Made by a program: the position numbers and the translations under genes. A DNA stretch of 64,000 nt from Bog-473 sp963764305 (GTDB taxonomy: Bacteria > Actinomycetota > Acidimicrobiia > Acidimicrobiales > RAAP-2). A model generated the notes under the pieces. It ran no database searches, had not been told where the DNA came from, and was given only the letters and a program-made list of their open reading frames with translations. Location of the stretch: the NCBI GenBank assembly GCA_963764305.1, contig CAVXSD010000003.1:62001-126000 (forward strand), in the 5' to 3' direction. Of this stretch, positions 37,300 to 46,174 are shown piece after piece (the first letter of the stretch is position 1; each line of letters starts with the position of its first letter).

Positions 37300-38127
37300 T
37301 CACGCCGGCCGATCGGGAAAGGCCGGCGGTCGCTTCTCGGTCAGTGCCGCCACGCCTTCGGCGAAGTCCGCGCTGCGCATCATCTCCGCCATCCGGACGC
37401 CGGCGTCGCGCACCGACGACACAACGTCACCGTGCAGGTCGCGGTAGAGCTGCAACTTGGTCGCAGCCAACGAGGACGGCGCGATCTCGGTGGCGAGCCG
37501 CCGGGCGTAGTCGAACGTGAAGGGCAGCAGCTCGTCGGGGGGCAGCACCCGGTTGACCAGGCCGAGCTGCTCCGCCTCCTCGGCCAGCACGACCCGGCTC
37601 GACAGCAGCAGGTCGGCGGCCCGGCTGACGCCGACCAGACGGGGCAGCAACCACGACAGGCCGTACTCGGCGGGCAGACCGAGGCGCCCGTGCGACGTGG
37701 TCAGCTTGGCCCCCCGCGCCGCGAAGCGCAGGTCGCAGTAGCAGGCCAGCACCAACCCGACGCCGGCGGCCGGCCCGTTGACCGCGGCGATGATCGGCTT
37801 GGGGATGCCGAAGTGGTACGCGAAGTCGGCATCGAACTCGGGGCGGACGCCGTAGCCCGGCATGGCCACGTCGTCACCCAGCCCGGCGTCGTAAGAACCG
37901 CGCTCGACGTGGCCCTCGAGAGCTCGCGCGTCGGCACCGGCGCAGAAGCCCCGGCCTGAGCCGGTGACGACGATGACCCGGACCCCCGGGTCCGTGGCGG
38001 CGCGGTCGAGCAGCGCGCGGTATTCGGCGTGCATGCGGCCGGTCCACGCGTTGAGCCGATCGGGCCGGTGCAGGGTGACGGTGGCCACCCGGTCCCGCAC
38101 CTCGTAGCGGGTGACCTTGAGCTCCAC
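37300..38127 (-). CDS. enoyl-CoA hydratase/isomerase family protein
   Basis: This 275-residue crotonase-fold protein has the oxyanion-hole motif GSGRGFCAGADARAL and the second oxyanion segment NGPAAGVGLVLACYCDLRFAA. The glutamates of canonical hydratases are in HGRLGLPAEYGLSWLLPR, where a Glu is present. It probably hydrates an enoyl-CoA in beta-oxidation or acts on a related acyl-CoA. The GTG start lies 1 nt after the stop of the upstream small gene. It ends convergent with the dNTPase gene. Confidence 0.9.
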   Translation of the reverse strand: MELKVTRYEVRDRVATVTLHRPDRLNAWTGRMHAEYRALLDRAATDPGVRVIVVTGSGRGFCAGADARALEGHVERGSYDAGLGDDVAMPGYGVRPEFDADFAYHFGIPKPIIAAVNGPAAGVGLVLACYCDLRFAARGAKLTTSHGRLGLPAEYGLSWLLPRLVGVSRAADLLLSSRVVLAEEAEQLGLVNRVLPPDELLPFTFDYARRLATEIAPSSLAATKLQLYRDLHGDVVSSVRDAGVRMAEMMRSADFAEGVAALTEKRPPAFPDRPA

Positions 38128-38128
38128 C

Positions 38129-38419
38129 TCAGTCCAGGGTGGCGTAACGGGCCAGGTGCAAGGTGCCGGCCTCGGCCGCATGCTCGAACTCGACCTGGAG
38201 CGGGTGACCCTCGGCCACCCGCTGGAATGCGGCCGCATGGTCGTCAGTGGCCCATAGGGTCACGACCAGCCAGTCCCCGCCGTGACGCGCCGTGGTGCGC
38301 CGCAGGAAGCCGGGCTGGTTCGGCACCAGCTCGGTCTGCACCCGCCGGTCCATAGCGAGGAAGGACTCGTCGGAGACCCCTTCGGCCAGCCGGAACGTGG
38401 TGATCTCGACGATCGACAC
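38129..38419 (-). CDS. small dimeric alpha-beta barrel (ABM-like) protein
   Basis: The protein has 96 residues. The pattern VEITTFRLAEGVSDESFLAMDRR, followed by GFLRRTTARHGGDWLVVTLWATDDHAAAF, looks like the ferredoxin-like antibiotic-biosynthesis-monooxygenase or stress-responsive barrel fold. No catalytic residue can be named. It sits between the VOC and crotonase genes with gaps of 2 and 1 bp, so all three form one operon. It starts with GTG. Confidence 0.7.
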   Translation of the reverse strand: MSIVEITTFRLAEGVSDESFLAMDRRVQTELVPNQPGFLRRTTARHGGDWLVVTLWATDDHAAAFQRVAEGHPLQVEFEHAAEAGTLHLARYATLD

Positions 38420-38421
38420 GG

Positions 38422-38775
38422 TCAGGCCTGCACCAGCATCACGGGGTTGCCCTCGGGATCGGTGATGCCCGCCAGCGTGGGCCCGCCCGGGACGTCGAAG
38501 GGCTCCGCCACGACGGTGGCGCCGAGGGTGACCGACCGGTCGAGCGACGCCCGCAGGTCCGCCACCTGCACGTAGAGCGTGACGCCGGACCGTTCGCTGC
38601 CACGTATATGGCCACCGGGGCCAGGCTCCGGGCCGCCGATGCCGGGAGGGATCTCCATGATGAAGCCGTCCCCGATCCGCCAGTTGAAGAGGTCGGCGTA
38701 GAAGGCCTTCTGCCGCTCGGGATCGGTCGCCTCGATCTCCCAGTGCACCACCGGACGTGCCCAATCCTGCGCCAT
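38422..38775 (-). CDS. VOC-family (glyoxalase-like) protein
   Basis: This 117-residue vicinal-oxygen-chelate protein has VVHWEIEATDPERQKAFYADLFNW at the N-terminus and the metal-binding C-terminus GGPTLAGITDPEGNPVMLVQ. The group is often annotated as glyoxalase/bleomycin-resistance-like; the substrate is unknown. AGGAGG lies 6 nt before the ATG. It is the first gene of a three-gene operon with the ABM-like protein and the crotonase. Confidence 0.87.
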   Translation of the reverse strand: MAQDWARPVVHWEIEATDPERQKAFYADLFNWRIGDGFIMEIPPGIGGPEPGPGGHIRGSERSGVTLYVQVADLRASLDRSVTLGATVVAEPFDVPGGPTLAGITDPEGNPVMLVQA

Positions 38776-38954
38776 GCCACCTCCTGCCGAGACCCACAGT
38801 ACCCAGCCACGGCGGGCGGCCCCACTGAGCAGCTCGTCGGTGTCGGGGTGCCGGGGTGCCGGGCGGATGCGCCGGCGGTGAGATTCGTCGAGCCCGACCG
38901 GTTCGGGCTCGTGAACGACCGGGCCGATCAATTCGGCCGGCGACCGTGTCCCCT

Positions 38955-39083
38955 ATGAGATCTCACGGCCATGCCCATGACTCGCGAGTGGACCCGTTCG
39001 CGCGCTCCGGCGACGACGAGCTCATGGCCTCCGCCGAAGTCGACGTGTTCGCCATGGCCGAACGCCGGCTCAACGCAGGCTGA
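38955..39083 (+). CDS. possible small protein of 42 residues
   Basis: This short ORF starts with ATG and reads HGHAHDSRVDPFARSGDDEL followed by an amphipathic MASAEVDVFAMAERRL. The composition is protein-like rather than the Arg/Pro-rich output of shadow frames. It overlaps the 3' end of mrp by 14 bp on the opposite strand. No Shine-Dalgarno or -10 is evident and I do not recognise a family. Confidence 0.3.
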   Translation: MRSHGHAHDSRVDPFARSGDDELMASAEVDVFAMAERRLNAG

Positions 39084-40215
39084 GCTCCCGCCGGTAGACG
39101 CGGGCCGGGCCGAGCGCGGCCAGTTTCTCGGAGATGGCCCGGAACGCCTGTGCCGTCTCGCTGTCCGGGTCGACGGCGGTGACCGGACGGCCCTCGTCGC
39201 CACCTTGGCGCACCGCACTGACGAGCGGGACGTGGCCCAACAGGGGAATCCCGAGGTCGGCGGCGAGCGTCGCCCCCCCGCCGGAGCCGAACAGCTCGTA
39301 GCGTTTCCCGTCGTCTCCTGTGAACCAACTCATGTTCTCGATGACGCCGCGCACGGAGAGCTTGAGCCGGCGGGCGGCGAACGCCGAGCGCTGCGCCACC
39401 CGCTGTGCCGCCGGCTGCGGCGTCGTCACGACGATGATCTCCGCCCGGGGCATGACCTCGGCCAGGGTGAGGGCGACGTCGCCGGTCCCGGGAGGCATGT
39501 CGATCAGCACGAAGTCCGGCTCGCCCCAGTACGCGTCGGTCAGGAACTGCTGGATCGCCTTGTGCAACATCGGGCCGCGCCAGATCACCGGTTGGTCGTC
39601 CGGCACGAAGTAACCCATGGACAGGCACTTGACGCCGTGGGCCGAGGTCGGGATCACCATGTCGCCGATGATGATCGGGTCATGGTCGGTCCCGAGCATC
39701 TTGGGCACCGAGAAGCCGTAGACGTCGGCGTCGAGCAGCCCGACCTGGTAGCCGGCCTGGGCCAGCGCGATGGCCAGGTTCACCGTGACCGTCGACTTGC
39801 CGACGCCGCCCTTGCCCGACGACACGCCGATGACACGCGTCTTCGCTTCGGGTGCCAGGAAGGCGGGCAGGGGCGCCGCGGGGGCGTGCCCGTGTCCCGC
39901 GTGGCCGACATCGGGGGCCTCCACCATTCCGCCCCGCAGGCGGTGCCGGAGCCCTGCCCGCTCCTCGTCGGTCATCACCACGAAGTCGAGCTCGATCTCC
40001 TCCACGCCGCGAACCGCGCCGGCGGCCCGGTGGATCTCCTCGGCCAGCTCATCGGTGCCCGGCCAGGCCGCCACGGGCAGGGCCACGTCGATGTGCACGC
40101 GGCGCCGGCGCAGGCGCACCGACCGCACCAGGCCGAGGTCGCCCAGCGTCAGGCCGATCTCCGGCTCCCGGACCGAGCTCAGTGCAGCCTCGAGCTGTGA
40201 TTGATCTGCTGCCAT
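39070..40215 (-). CDS. mrp: Mrp/NBP35-type P-loop ATPase, Fe-S cluster carrier
   Basis: The protein has 381 residues. The N-terminal MIP18/DUF59 domain (about 1-80) is followed by the ATPase with SGKGGVGKS at 133-141, then DADVYGFSVPKMLG and LIDMPPGTGDVALTLAE. Classical Mrp has a CxxC in ENMSxFxCPxC; here ENMSWFTGDDGKRYELFGSGGG lacks both Cys, as in some actinobacterial members. It loads Fe-S clusters onto target proteins. A GAGGAAG site precedes the ATG. It is divergent from the SufR-like regulator. Confidence 0.93.
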   Translation of the reverse strand: MAADQSQLEAALSSVREPEIGLTLGDLGLVRSVRLRRRRVHIDVALPVAAWPGTDELAEEIHRAAGAVRGVEEIELDFVVMTDEERAGLRHRLRGGMVEAPDVGHAGHGHAPAAPLPAFLAPEAKTRVIGVSSGKGGVGKSTVTVNLAIALAQAGYQVGLLDADVYGFSVPKMLGTDHDPIIIGDMVIPTSAHGVKCLSMGYFVPDDQPVIWRGPMLHKAIQQFLTDAYWGEPDFVLIDMPPGTGDVALTLAEVMPRAEIIVVTTPQPAAQRVAQRSAFAARRLKLSVRGVIENMSWFTGDDGKRYELFGSGGGATLAADLGIPLLGHVPLVSAVRQGGDEGRPVTAVDPDSETAQAFRAISEKLAALGPARVYRRELSLR

Positions 40216-40299
40216 GCGCTTCCTCGTCTCGGGATCGGGTGAGCCGCGTGCTCGGGGACGCCATCCGCGTCACCCCAGCTGGAGGCGCTGATCCCTCGG

Positions 40300-40306
40300 T
40301 AGACTA
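40300..40306. promoter_or_regulatory. symmetric -10 element between mrp and the SufR-like gene
   Basis: TAGACTA sits in the palindrome GGTAGACTACC. On the plus strand TAGACT ends 7 nt before the GTG at 40313, suggesting a leaderless regulator mRNA. On the minus strand TAGTCT would give mrp a leader of about 80 nt. The palindrome could also be an autoregulatory operator. Confidence 0.42.
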
Positions 40307-40312
40307 CCCAGG

Positions 40313-41059
40313 GTGAGCACAGCTCCGATCATCGCGGAGAACGAGCGACCGGCCGGCGCGGACGATGGCCGGTTCAGTGCCGCCGTCGCTGCCGTCGCGG
40401 CCGCGTTCGGCGACCCCACTCGTCGCGACATCTTCCTCCATGTGCGCGCGGTGCCCGGCGGGACGGCCAGCGAGGTCGCGAGCACCTTCTCGCTCCACCC
40501 GAACGTGGCCCGCCACCACCTCCAACGGCTGGTCGACGGGGGCTACCTCAGGGTCGAGACCGGGCGCAACGCCGCCGGTGCCGGCCGCCCCTCCAAGCGC
40601 TACTTCTGCGTGGAGGAGGAGCTGCACCTGGGCCTCATGCAACGCCGCGACGACCTCCTCATGCGGCTCTTGGGCGAGGCGATGCACCGGCTCGGACCGG
40701 AAGAGGCCGAGGAGATGGCGGCGCACGTCGGCGAGGAGTACGGGCGCTCCCTCGCCTCACGCATGACCCCGAGCGAGGGCCAACGCACCGTGCGCGCCGC
40801 CATGCACGTGGTGGCCGAGACGTTGACGGCGCACGGCTTCGCCGCCCACGCCGAGGACCGGGGCGAGACCACTGCCGTCATCGCAGAGCAGTGCCCCTTC
40901 GGTGACGCCAGCAGCACGAACCCCGTGCTGTGCGCGGTGGACCGCGGCATGGTCAAGGGATTGTTGTCCGGACTGTGCGGCACGGCGTCGCGCCAGGCAC
41001 TCCCGGTGATCCTCTCCTCGCGGGCGCGGGGCGATGACGCCTGCACCGCCTCTGCCTGA
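40313..41059 (+). CDS. SufR-like helix-turn-helix regulator with Cys cluster
   Basis: The protein has 248 residues. The N-terminal ArsR/MarR-type winged helix contains FGDPTRRDIFLHV, then ASEVASTFSLHPNVARHHLQRLVDGGYL and a wing with GRPSKRYF. The C-terminal half has Cys residues in EQCPFGDA, PVLCAVD and SGLCGT, which resemble Fe-S ligands of actinobacterial SufR, the repressor of Fe-S assembly genes. It overlaps the cysteine desulfurase gene, supporting an Fe-S role. Direct cluster binding is inferred from the Cys pattern only. Confidence 0.82.
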   Translation: MSTAPIIAENERPAGADDGRFSAAVAAVAAAFGDPTRRDIFLHVRAVPGGTASEVASTFSLHPNVARHHLQRLVDGGYLRVETGRNAAGAGRPSKRYFCVEEELHLGLMQRRDDLLMRLLGEAMHRLGPEEAEEMAAHVGEEYGRSLASRMTPSEGQRTVRAAMHVVAETLTAHGFAAHAEDRGETTAVIAEQCPFGDASSTNPVLCAVDRGMVKGLLSGLCGTASRQALPVILSSRARGDDACTASA

Positions 41060-42206
41060 GCCACCCGTGGCTCGCGCCTATCTCGACCACGCCAGCACCA
41101 CGCCGTCACGGCCCGAGGCCCTCGCTGCGTTGACGCGGTGGGCCACCCTCCCAACGGGCGATCCCGGCCGCGTGCACCAGGAGGGTCACGTCGTCCGCGA
41201 CGCGCTCGAGGTCGCGCGCGGGCAGGTGGCCGAGCTGGTCAGCGTCGCCGGGCGCCAGGTGGTCTTCACCTCGGGCGCGACCGAGGCCATCAACGCCGCT
41301 GTGTGGGGGGCGACGCGGGCCGCGCCGGGATCGCCCGTGCTCTGTGCCGCCGTGGAGCACTCCGCCGTCCGCGATGCCTCGGCACGCCTCGCCCCCACCG
41401 AGGAGGTCCCGGTGGACGATGCGGGACGGCTGCAGGTCGACGCGTTGCAGGAGCGCCTGGAGGACGCCTCTCGACCCCGCCCGGCGCTGGTGCACTGCCA
41501 GTGGGGCAACCACGAGGTGGGGACGCTCCAGCCCGTGCGCGAGGTCGTCGCGCTGTGCCGGGCGGCCGGGGTCACGGTGCACGTCGACGCCGCTGCGGCG
41601 TGCGGCCATGTGCCGACGGACCTGGCCGCACTCGATGCCGATCTCGTCAGCGTCAGTGCGCACAAGCTCGGCGGGGTGCCAGGGGCCGGCGCGCTGATCG
41701 TCCGGCGCGGGAGCCGGTTCGAGCCCCTCCTCGTGGGCGGTGAACAGGAGCGCGGGCGCCGCGCCGGGCTCGAGGCGCTCCCGGCCCTCCTCGCCTTCGG
41801 TGCCGCGGCCGCTGCCCTGATAGGCGGCAGGATGGAGACGGAGGCCGCCACGGCGCGCCGGCAGATCGGCTCCATCGTCGACGCCGCCCTGGCCGTCGAG
41901 GGTGTCGACGTCGTGGGACCGGACAGGCCCGAGGCGAGACTGCCCCACCTGGTCTGCCTCGGCGTGCACGGTGTCGAAGCCGAACCCGTGCTCATCGGTC
42001 TGGACCGGGCGGGTGTCGCCGCGCATTCGGGCTCCGCCTGCTCGTCGGAGAGCATCGAGCCGTCGCCGGTGCTCGAAGCGATGGGCGTGGACCCCAGCCA
42101 TTCACTGCGGATCAGCGTCGGGTGGACGACCACGGACGGCGACTGCGACGCCTTCGCGGCGGCGTTCCCCGACGTCGTCGCCGAGCTGCGGGCGCTACGG
42201 GGCTGA
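41034..42206 (+). CDS. cysteine desulfurase (NifS/IscS-like)
   Basis: This 390-residue fold-type I PLP enzyme begins YLDHASTTPSRPEAL and has FTSGATEAIN, HVDAAAACGHV and the Schiff-base Lys in SVSAHKLGGVPG. The persulfide Cys is in HSGSACSSES. It transfers sulfur from cysteine for Fe-S clusters or tRNA thiolation. The ATG at 41034 overlaps the regulator by 26 bp; a GTG at 41067 just before the conserved core is an alternative. No iscU or mnmA is beside it. Confidence 0.92.
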   Translation: MTPAPPLPEPPVARAYLDHASTTPSRPEALAALTRWATLPTGDPGRVHQEGHVVRDALEVARGQVAELVSVAGRQVVFTSGATEAINAAVWGATRAAPGSPVLCAAVEHSAVRDASARLAPTEEVPVDDAGRLQVDALQERLEDASRPRPALVHCQWGNHEVGTLQPVREVVALCRAAGVTVHVDAAAACGHVPTDLAALDADLVSVSAHKLGGVPGAGALIVRRGSRFEPLLVGGEQERGRRAGLEALPALLAFGAAAAALIGGRMETEAATARRQIGSIVDAALAVEGVDVVGPDRPEARLPHLVCLGVHGVEAEPVLIGLDRAGVAAHSGSACSSESIEPSPVLEAMGVDPSHSLRISVGWTTTDGDCDAFAAAFPDVVAELRALRG

Positions 42207-43076
42207 CGTCGAGGTCGTGGTGGTGGTGAACGCGGCGGGAAGCGGGAGCCCGGCCGCCTCGTAGGCACCGCTGACCAATGGGGCGGCCTCGGGCAGCTCG
42301 GCGGCCGGCGGGTTGTCGGCCAGGAAGTCGTTGAACTGCGTCACCGCCGCCGCATGATTGCCATCCTGGTTCTCGAGGACCAGGCCGTAGAAGAGGTGGC
42401 CCTGATAGTACGTCGGGGAGTCCTTGATCGACGTCTGGATCTCGGCACGTCCGACCCGGACCAGCGACGCCACGTGCGCGGTGGTTCCGACGTTCCACTG
42501 CAGGAAGCCGGCGTAGGCCAGCGCGGCAGGGTTCGACGGGTCCTCGGAGAGCACCTTGTCGTAGAGCTCGAGTGCCGCCTTGGTGCTCCCCTTGTCGTTG
42601 AGCGCCGACGCCTGCTGCAGCTGCTGCTCAATGAGCTGGGCCTGCGACACGCTCACGCTGCCCGACGAGGCTTGCCCGGGTTGGCGTGTCTGGACGTAGT
42701 GCACCACGAGGATGACGGCGCCGGCGGCGATGAGAAGGCAAGCCCCCACGATCCCGGCCTTGCGCCACAGCGCCATCGGGGGGCGCTCTGGTTGGGCGGG
42801 CTCCGCCGTTGCGGAGCTGGTGGGGGCAGGGGCGGGGGCCGGGGTCGCGGTCGAGGTCGAGGTCGAGGCGTCGAGCGCGGCCAGATCCTCCTCCACCTCG
42901 ACCAGCCGCGCCCTGTCCCGCGCCACCAGCACGGCATGGTCCTCGTCGGAGAGGTCCCCGGCCTCACGCTCACGATCGGCGTCGGCCAACGATCGCTCGA
43001 GGAAGTCCCGCTCGTCGGTCAGGTACCAGCGCTCGTCGCGGGGGGATCGTTCCTGCTGTTCTACGTCGGCGGTCAC
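42195..43076 (-). CDS. ccmI: CcmI-like TPR protein of cytochrome c maturation
   Basis: The protein has 293 residues. A cytoplasmic N-terminal coiled-coil-like stretch (ERDFLERSLADADREREAGDLSDEDHAVL) resembles the CcmI/CycH N-terminus. One membrane helix follows (KAGIVGACLLIAAGAVILVV, about 106-125), then an exported TPR region (ALELYDKVLSEDPSNPAALAYAGFL). CcmI captures apocytochrome c for the ligation complex. The GTG start overlaps ccmH by 4 bp (GTGA). It is the last gene of the ccm operon and its stop overlaps the desulfurase 3' end by 12 bp. Confidence 0.82.
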   Translation of the reverse strand: MTADVEQQERSPRDERWYLTDERDFLERSLADADREREAGDLSDEDHAVLVARDRARLVEVEEDLAALDASTSTSTATPAPAPAPTSSATAEPAQPERPPMALWRKAGIVGACLLIAAGAVILVVHYVQTRQPGQASSGSVSVSQAQLIEQQLQQASALNDKGSTKAALELYDKVLSEDPSNPAALAYAGFLQWNVGTTAHVASLVRVGRAEIQTSIKDSPTYYQGHLFYGLVLENQDGNHAAAVTQFNDFLADNPPAAELPEAAPLVSGAYEAAGLPLPAAFTTTTTSTSAP

Positions 43077-43522
43077 GACACGACCTCTTCCGCCTTCAGC
43101 GCGCCGAACTCGCGGCTCCGGCGCCAGAAGACCACGCCCACCGAGACCAGGGCGCCAGCGCCCAAGACGATGGGGATGATCCAGATGAGCGGCACGCCGC
43201 CCGCGTCGGGCGGGACGAGGAGGATGGTCTGGCCGTACTCGGACACGAGGGCCCGGTCGATGTCCGCATTCGAACGCCCCGCCGAGACCATGCTCTCGAT
43301 CTGATGGCGCACCGCGATGGCCGTCGTCGCGTTCGACTCCGCCACTGAGATGTCGGTGCACGACGGGCAGCGCACGCCGGTCTCGATGGCAGCCGCTCGC
43401 TGGCCCGCCGTCTGGGGCGACGAGTCCAGGGCACCGCTGCCGATCACCAGCGCGACGGCAAGGACAGCCACCGGGAGCGCCACGCGGACCCAGAGCGGCA
43501 GGCGCGCCGTGCGCTCAGCCAC
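43073..43522 (-). CDS. ccmH: CcmH/CycL apocytochrome c thiol reductase
   Basis: The protein has 149 residues. An N-terminal signal anchor is followed by the redox pair Cys52/Cys55 in VRCPSCTDISVAESNA, the CcmH hallmark, then the helical bundle EYGQTILLVPP. A C-terminal membrane helix (IWIIPIVLGAGALVSVGVVF) follows. It reduces the haem-binding CxxCH cysteines outside the membrane. It overlaps its neighbours ccmG and ccmI by 8 and 4 bp. Confidence 0.92.
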   Translation of the reverse strand: MAERTARLPLWVRVALPVAVLAVALVIGSGALDSSPQTAGQRAAAIETGVRCPSCTDISVAESNATTAIAVRHQIESMVSAGRSNADIDRALVSEYGQTILLVPPDAGGVPLIWIIPIVLGAGALVSVGVVFWRRSREFGALKAEEVVS

Positions 43523-44087
43523 CCGACGCGCCGGCCTGGTCGGTCCGGGCCGCCTTAAGGAACGACTCGAGGTTCTTCTGTGTCGCCGGGCCGACGAGCA
43601 CGGCGGAGACCCGCCCCGAAGGGCTGATGACGAAGGTCGTGGGCGGGGCGGTGACCCCGTAGCGCTCGGCGATCGCGCCGCCGGGGTCGCTCACGGCTGG
43701 CCAGAGATCACCGTTCTTCTGCAGGAAGGCGCGGGCGGTGCTCGAGGTGTCGTGGAACACCACACTCACCATGTCCGCTCCGTCGGGCGCGTGCGCCTGC
43801 TCGAAGTGGAACCGTGACAGGTCGGGTGCCTCCTGCTGGCAGGGGATGCACCAACTGGCGAAGAAGTTGACGACGACGTAACGACCGCGCAAGGACGACA
43901 GCGAGACCGGCGCGCCCGTCGTCAGGTCGGTGCCGGTGAAGGTTGGCGCCTGCCGACCCAGCAGCGGGCTGGCGACGGCAGTGGCCTGTTGCGGTGTCCG
44001 GGTGGCCAGGACCACGCCCAGTACGACGAGAGCCAGCAGGACGGCACCCGCCACCCAGCGGGTCGCGTGGCGACGGCGCGGCCTCAT
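43515..44087 (-). CDS. ccmG: CcmG/DsbE-type thioredoxin-like protein
   Basis: The protein has 190 residues. A single N-terminal membrane helix (about 11-29) tethers an extracytoplasmic TlpA/CcmG thioredoxin domain with the active site FFASWCIPCQQEAP (Cys80/Cys83) and the cis-Pro in VTAPPTTFVI. It passes electrons from CcdA to CcmH to keep apocytochrome thiols reduced. It overlaps ccmF by 4 bp. Confidence 0.92.
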   Translation of the reverse strand: MRPRRRHATRWVAGAVLLALVVLGVVLATRTPQQATAVASPLLGRQAPTFTGTDLTTGAPVSLSSLRGRYVVVNFFASWCIPCQQEAPDLSRFHFEQAHAPDGADMVSVVFHDTSSTARAFLQKNGDLWPAVSDPGGAIAERYGVTAPPTTFVISPSGRVSAVLVGPATQKNLESFLKAARTDQAGASGG

Positions 44088-46174
44088 GCCGGGCCCGCGG
44101 CGCCGCGGGCCACGAGGGCACCCACCGGCTGGGGCGATTCATCTCGTGCCCGGGCCTGCTCGGGCTCGGCGCCGGCGACGAGCTCCGGCGAGGCCGATGT
44201 CGGATCGGTGGCCCGGCGGCGCGACCCGGGGACGAGGGCGAGTGCGCCCCCTACGCCGATGAGCAGGCCGCCGGCCCACAGCCAGGCCACCAGCGGCTCG
44301 ATGACCACGCCGATGGCGACCGATCCCCGCGGGAGGTTGTTGATGGCCTGGTTCCCCGACGCCGACCCGAGCCCACCGACCGCGTCGAAGGTCAGGTAGA
44401 CGTCATCGAAGAGACCCGAGTCGATGGCCGGCGTCCCGACCACCGAGAGCGCGCTGCCGAAGCTGGTCGTCGCCGGGGTGAACACACCGCCGTCCACCTT
44501 GACGACGGCCTCCTGCGAGGTGCGCGACGACGAGCTCACGGTGCGCAATCCCTCGAACTCGAAACGGTGCCCGTCGTAGGCCACGGCGGTCCCCTTGTGG
44601 AGGGGAAGTTCGGCCTGATGGCGGTAGGAGGTGGCGGCGATGACACCGACCGCCAGCAGCACGACACCAAGGTGCACGACCATGCCCCCGTTGGCTCGCC
44701 CCACCAGGCCGCGCCACCAGCCGACGTGGCGGGTGCGGGCCGCCCGCACGGAGAGGACGAGGGCGCGGGCCGCCGTGGCGGCGGCCATGGCGCCGAGGCC
44801 GAACCCGATGAGCGTGGCGAAGCCGCGCAGGCCGAAGGCGACACATAGGACGATGGTGCCCACGCCGATCCACACCGGGACGGCGAGTCGCTGCCACAGC
44901 AAGCCGCCGTTCATCTTGCGCCAGCTGAGGACCGGCGCCACGGCCATGAGGAAGAGCAGGGTCAGGCCGACCGGGATGGCCACGGTGTTGAAGAAGGGCG
45001 CGCCGACGGTCACCTGCTGCTGGGTGACGGCCTCGTACAGCAGCGGATAGAGGGTGCCGAGCAGCACCACGAACGCGAACCCCACGAAGAGCACGTTGTT
45101 GAGCAGGAACGCGCCCTCGCGACCGAGCGGGGCGTCGATACCCCCAGGCGAGCGCAGGCGATCGCCGCGCCAGGCGATCAGACCGAACCCCACGATGACC
45201 ACCGCGAAGAAGAAGCCGATCAGCAGCGGGCCGAGGGAGGACTCGGAGAACGCGTGGACCGACGTGATGACCCCGGAGCGAGTCAGGAAGGTGCCGAGGA
45301 TGGTGAGGGCGAACGTCGCGATCGAGAGGGAGAGGTTCCAGACCCGCATCAGGCCCCGGCGTTCCTGGACGAGGACCGAGTGCAGGTAGGCCGTCCCGCA
45401 GAGCCAGGGCAGCAGTGCCGCGTTCTCCACAGGGTCCCAGCCCCAGAAGCCACCCCAGCCGAGCACCTGATAGGACCACCAGGCGCCGAGCACGATGCCG
45501 ACGGAGAGGAAGGTGAACGCCACCAGCGTCCAGCGTCGGCACTCGATCTGCCAGCGGTCCCCCACCCGGCCCGTCGCCAGCATCCCGATGGCGAACGCGA
45601 AGGGCACGGTGAAGACGACGAATCCGATGTAGAGGAGCGGCGGATGGATCGCCACCAGCGGGTTGTCCTGGAGGAGCGAGTTGGGCCCGAGGCCCTGGGT
45701 CACGCCGGACGCGGTGACGAAGGGGTTGGCGGGACCGACCATGAGGCCGAAGAAGAACGCCGAGACGACGTAGAGAACGAGCGTCGCGTAGCGGATGACC
45801 GCATCCTCCGCCTGCCGGCGGTAGCGCCACACGAAGATGGTCGAGACGATCGAGAGAATCACGCCCCACAGGAGGATGGACCCCGCCAGAGCGGACCACA
45901 TCCCCGTGACCGAGTACAGGAGCGGGGTGACCGTGCTGTTGTTCTGGGCCACGAACACCAACGTGAAGTCATGGGTGACGAGCGCGTGCTCCATCGCCCC
46001 GGCGGCGAACAGGCCACCGACGAGCATGACGGGGGCCAGCAGCCGGCCGTCGCCCATGGGGACAGCGGCGACCGGCCGGCGGGCGCGCAGCCCGAGGACG
46101 GAGACGACGATCCCGACGAGGCTCGCCACGAAGGCGAGCCACACCCCGATGGTCCCCAGATGCGCGTCGAGCAT
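44084..46174 (-). CDS. ccmF: CcmF haem lyase subunit
   Basis: This 696-residue polytopic membrane protein of the HHP superfamily has the haem-handling WWD motif in YQVLGWGGFWGWDPVENAALLPWL, close to HPPLLYIGFV. The C-terminal part has a large exported loop and a final helix (LVAWLWAGGLLIGVGGALALVPG). CcmF with CcmH/I ligates haem to apocytochrome c. It overlaps ccmE and ccmG. Confidence 0.96.
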   Translation of the reverse strand: MLDAHLGTIGVWLAFVASLVGIVVSVLGLRARRPVAAVPMGDGRLLAPVMLVGGLFAAGAMEHALVTHDFTLVFVAQNNSTVTPLLYSVTGMWSALAGSILLWGVILSIVSTIFVWRYRRQAEDAVIRYATLVLYVVSAFFFGLMVGPANPFVTASGVTQGLGPNSLLQDNPLVAIHPPLLYIGFVVFTVPFAFAIGMLATGRVGDRWQIECRRWTLVAFTFLSVGIVLGAWWSYQVLGWGGFWGWDPVENAALLPWLCGTAYLHSVLVQERRGLMRVWNLSLSIATFALTILGTFLTRSGVITSVHAFSESSLGPLLIGFFFAVVIVGFGLIAWRGDRLRSPGGIDAPLGREGAFLLNNVLFVGFAFVVLLGTLYPLLYEAVTQQQVTVGAPFFNTVAIPVGLTLLFLMAVAPVLSWRKMNGGLLWQRLAVPVWIGVGTIVLCVAFGLRGFATLIGFGLGAMAAATAARALVLSVRAARTRHVGWWRGLVGRANGGMVVHLGVVLLAVGVIAATSYRHQAELPLHKGTAVAYDGHRFEFEGLRTVSSSSRTSQEAVVKVDGGVFTPATTSFGSALSVVGTPAIDSGLFDDVYLTFDAVGGLGSASGNQAINNLPRGSVAIGVVIEPLVAWLWAGGLLIGVGGALALVPGSRRRATDPTSASPELVAGAEPEQARARDESPQPVGALVARGAAGPA

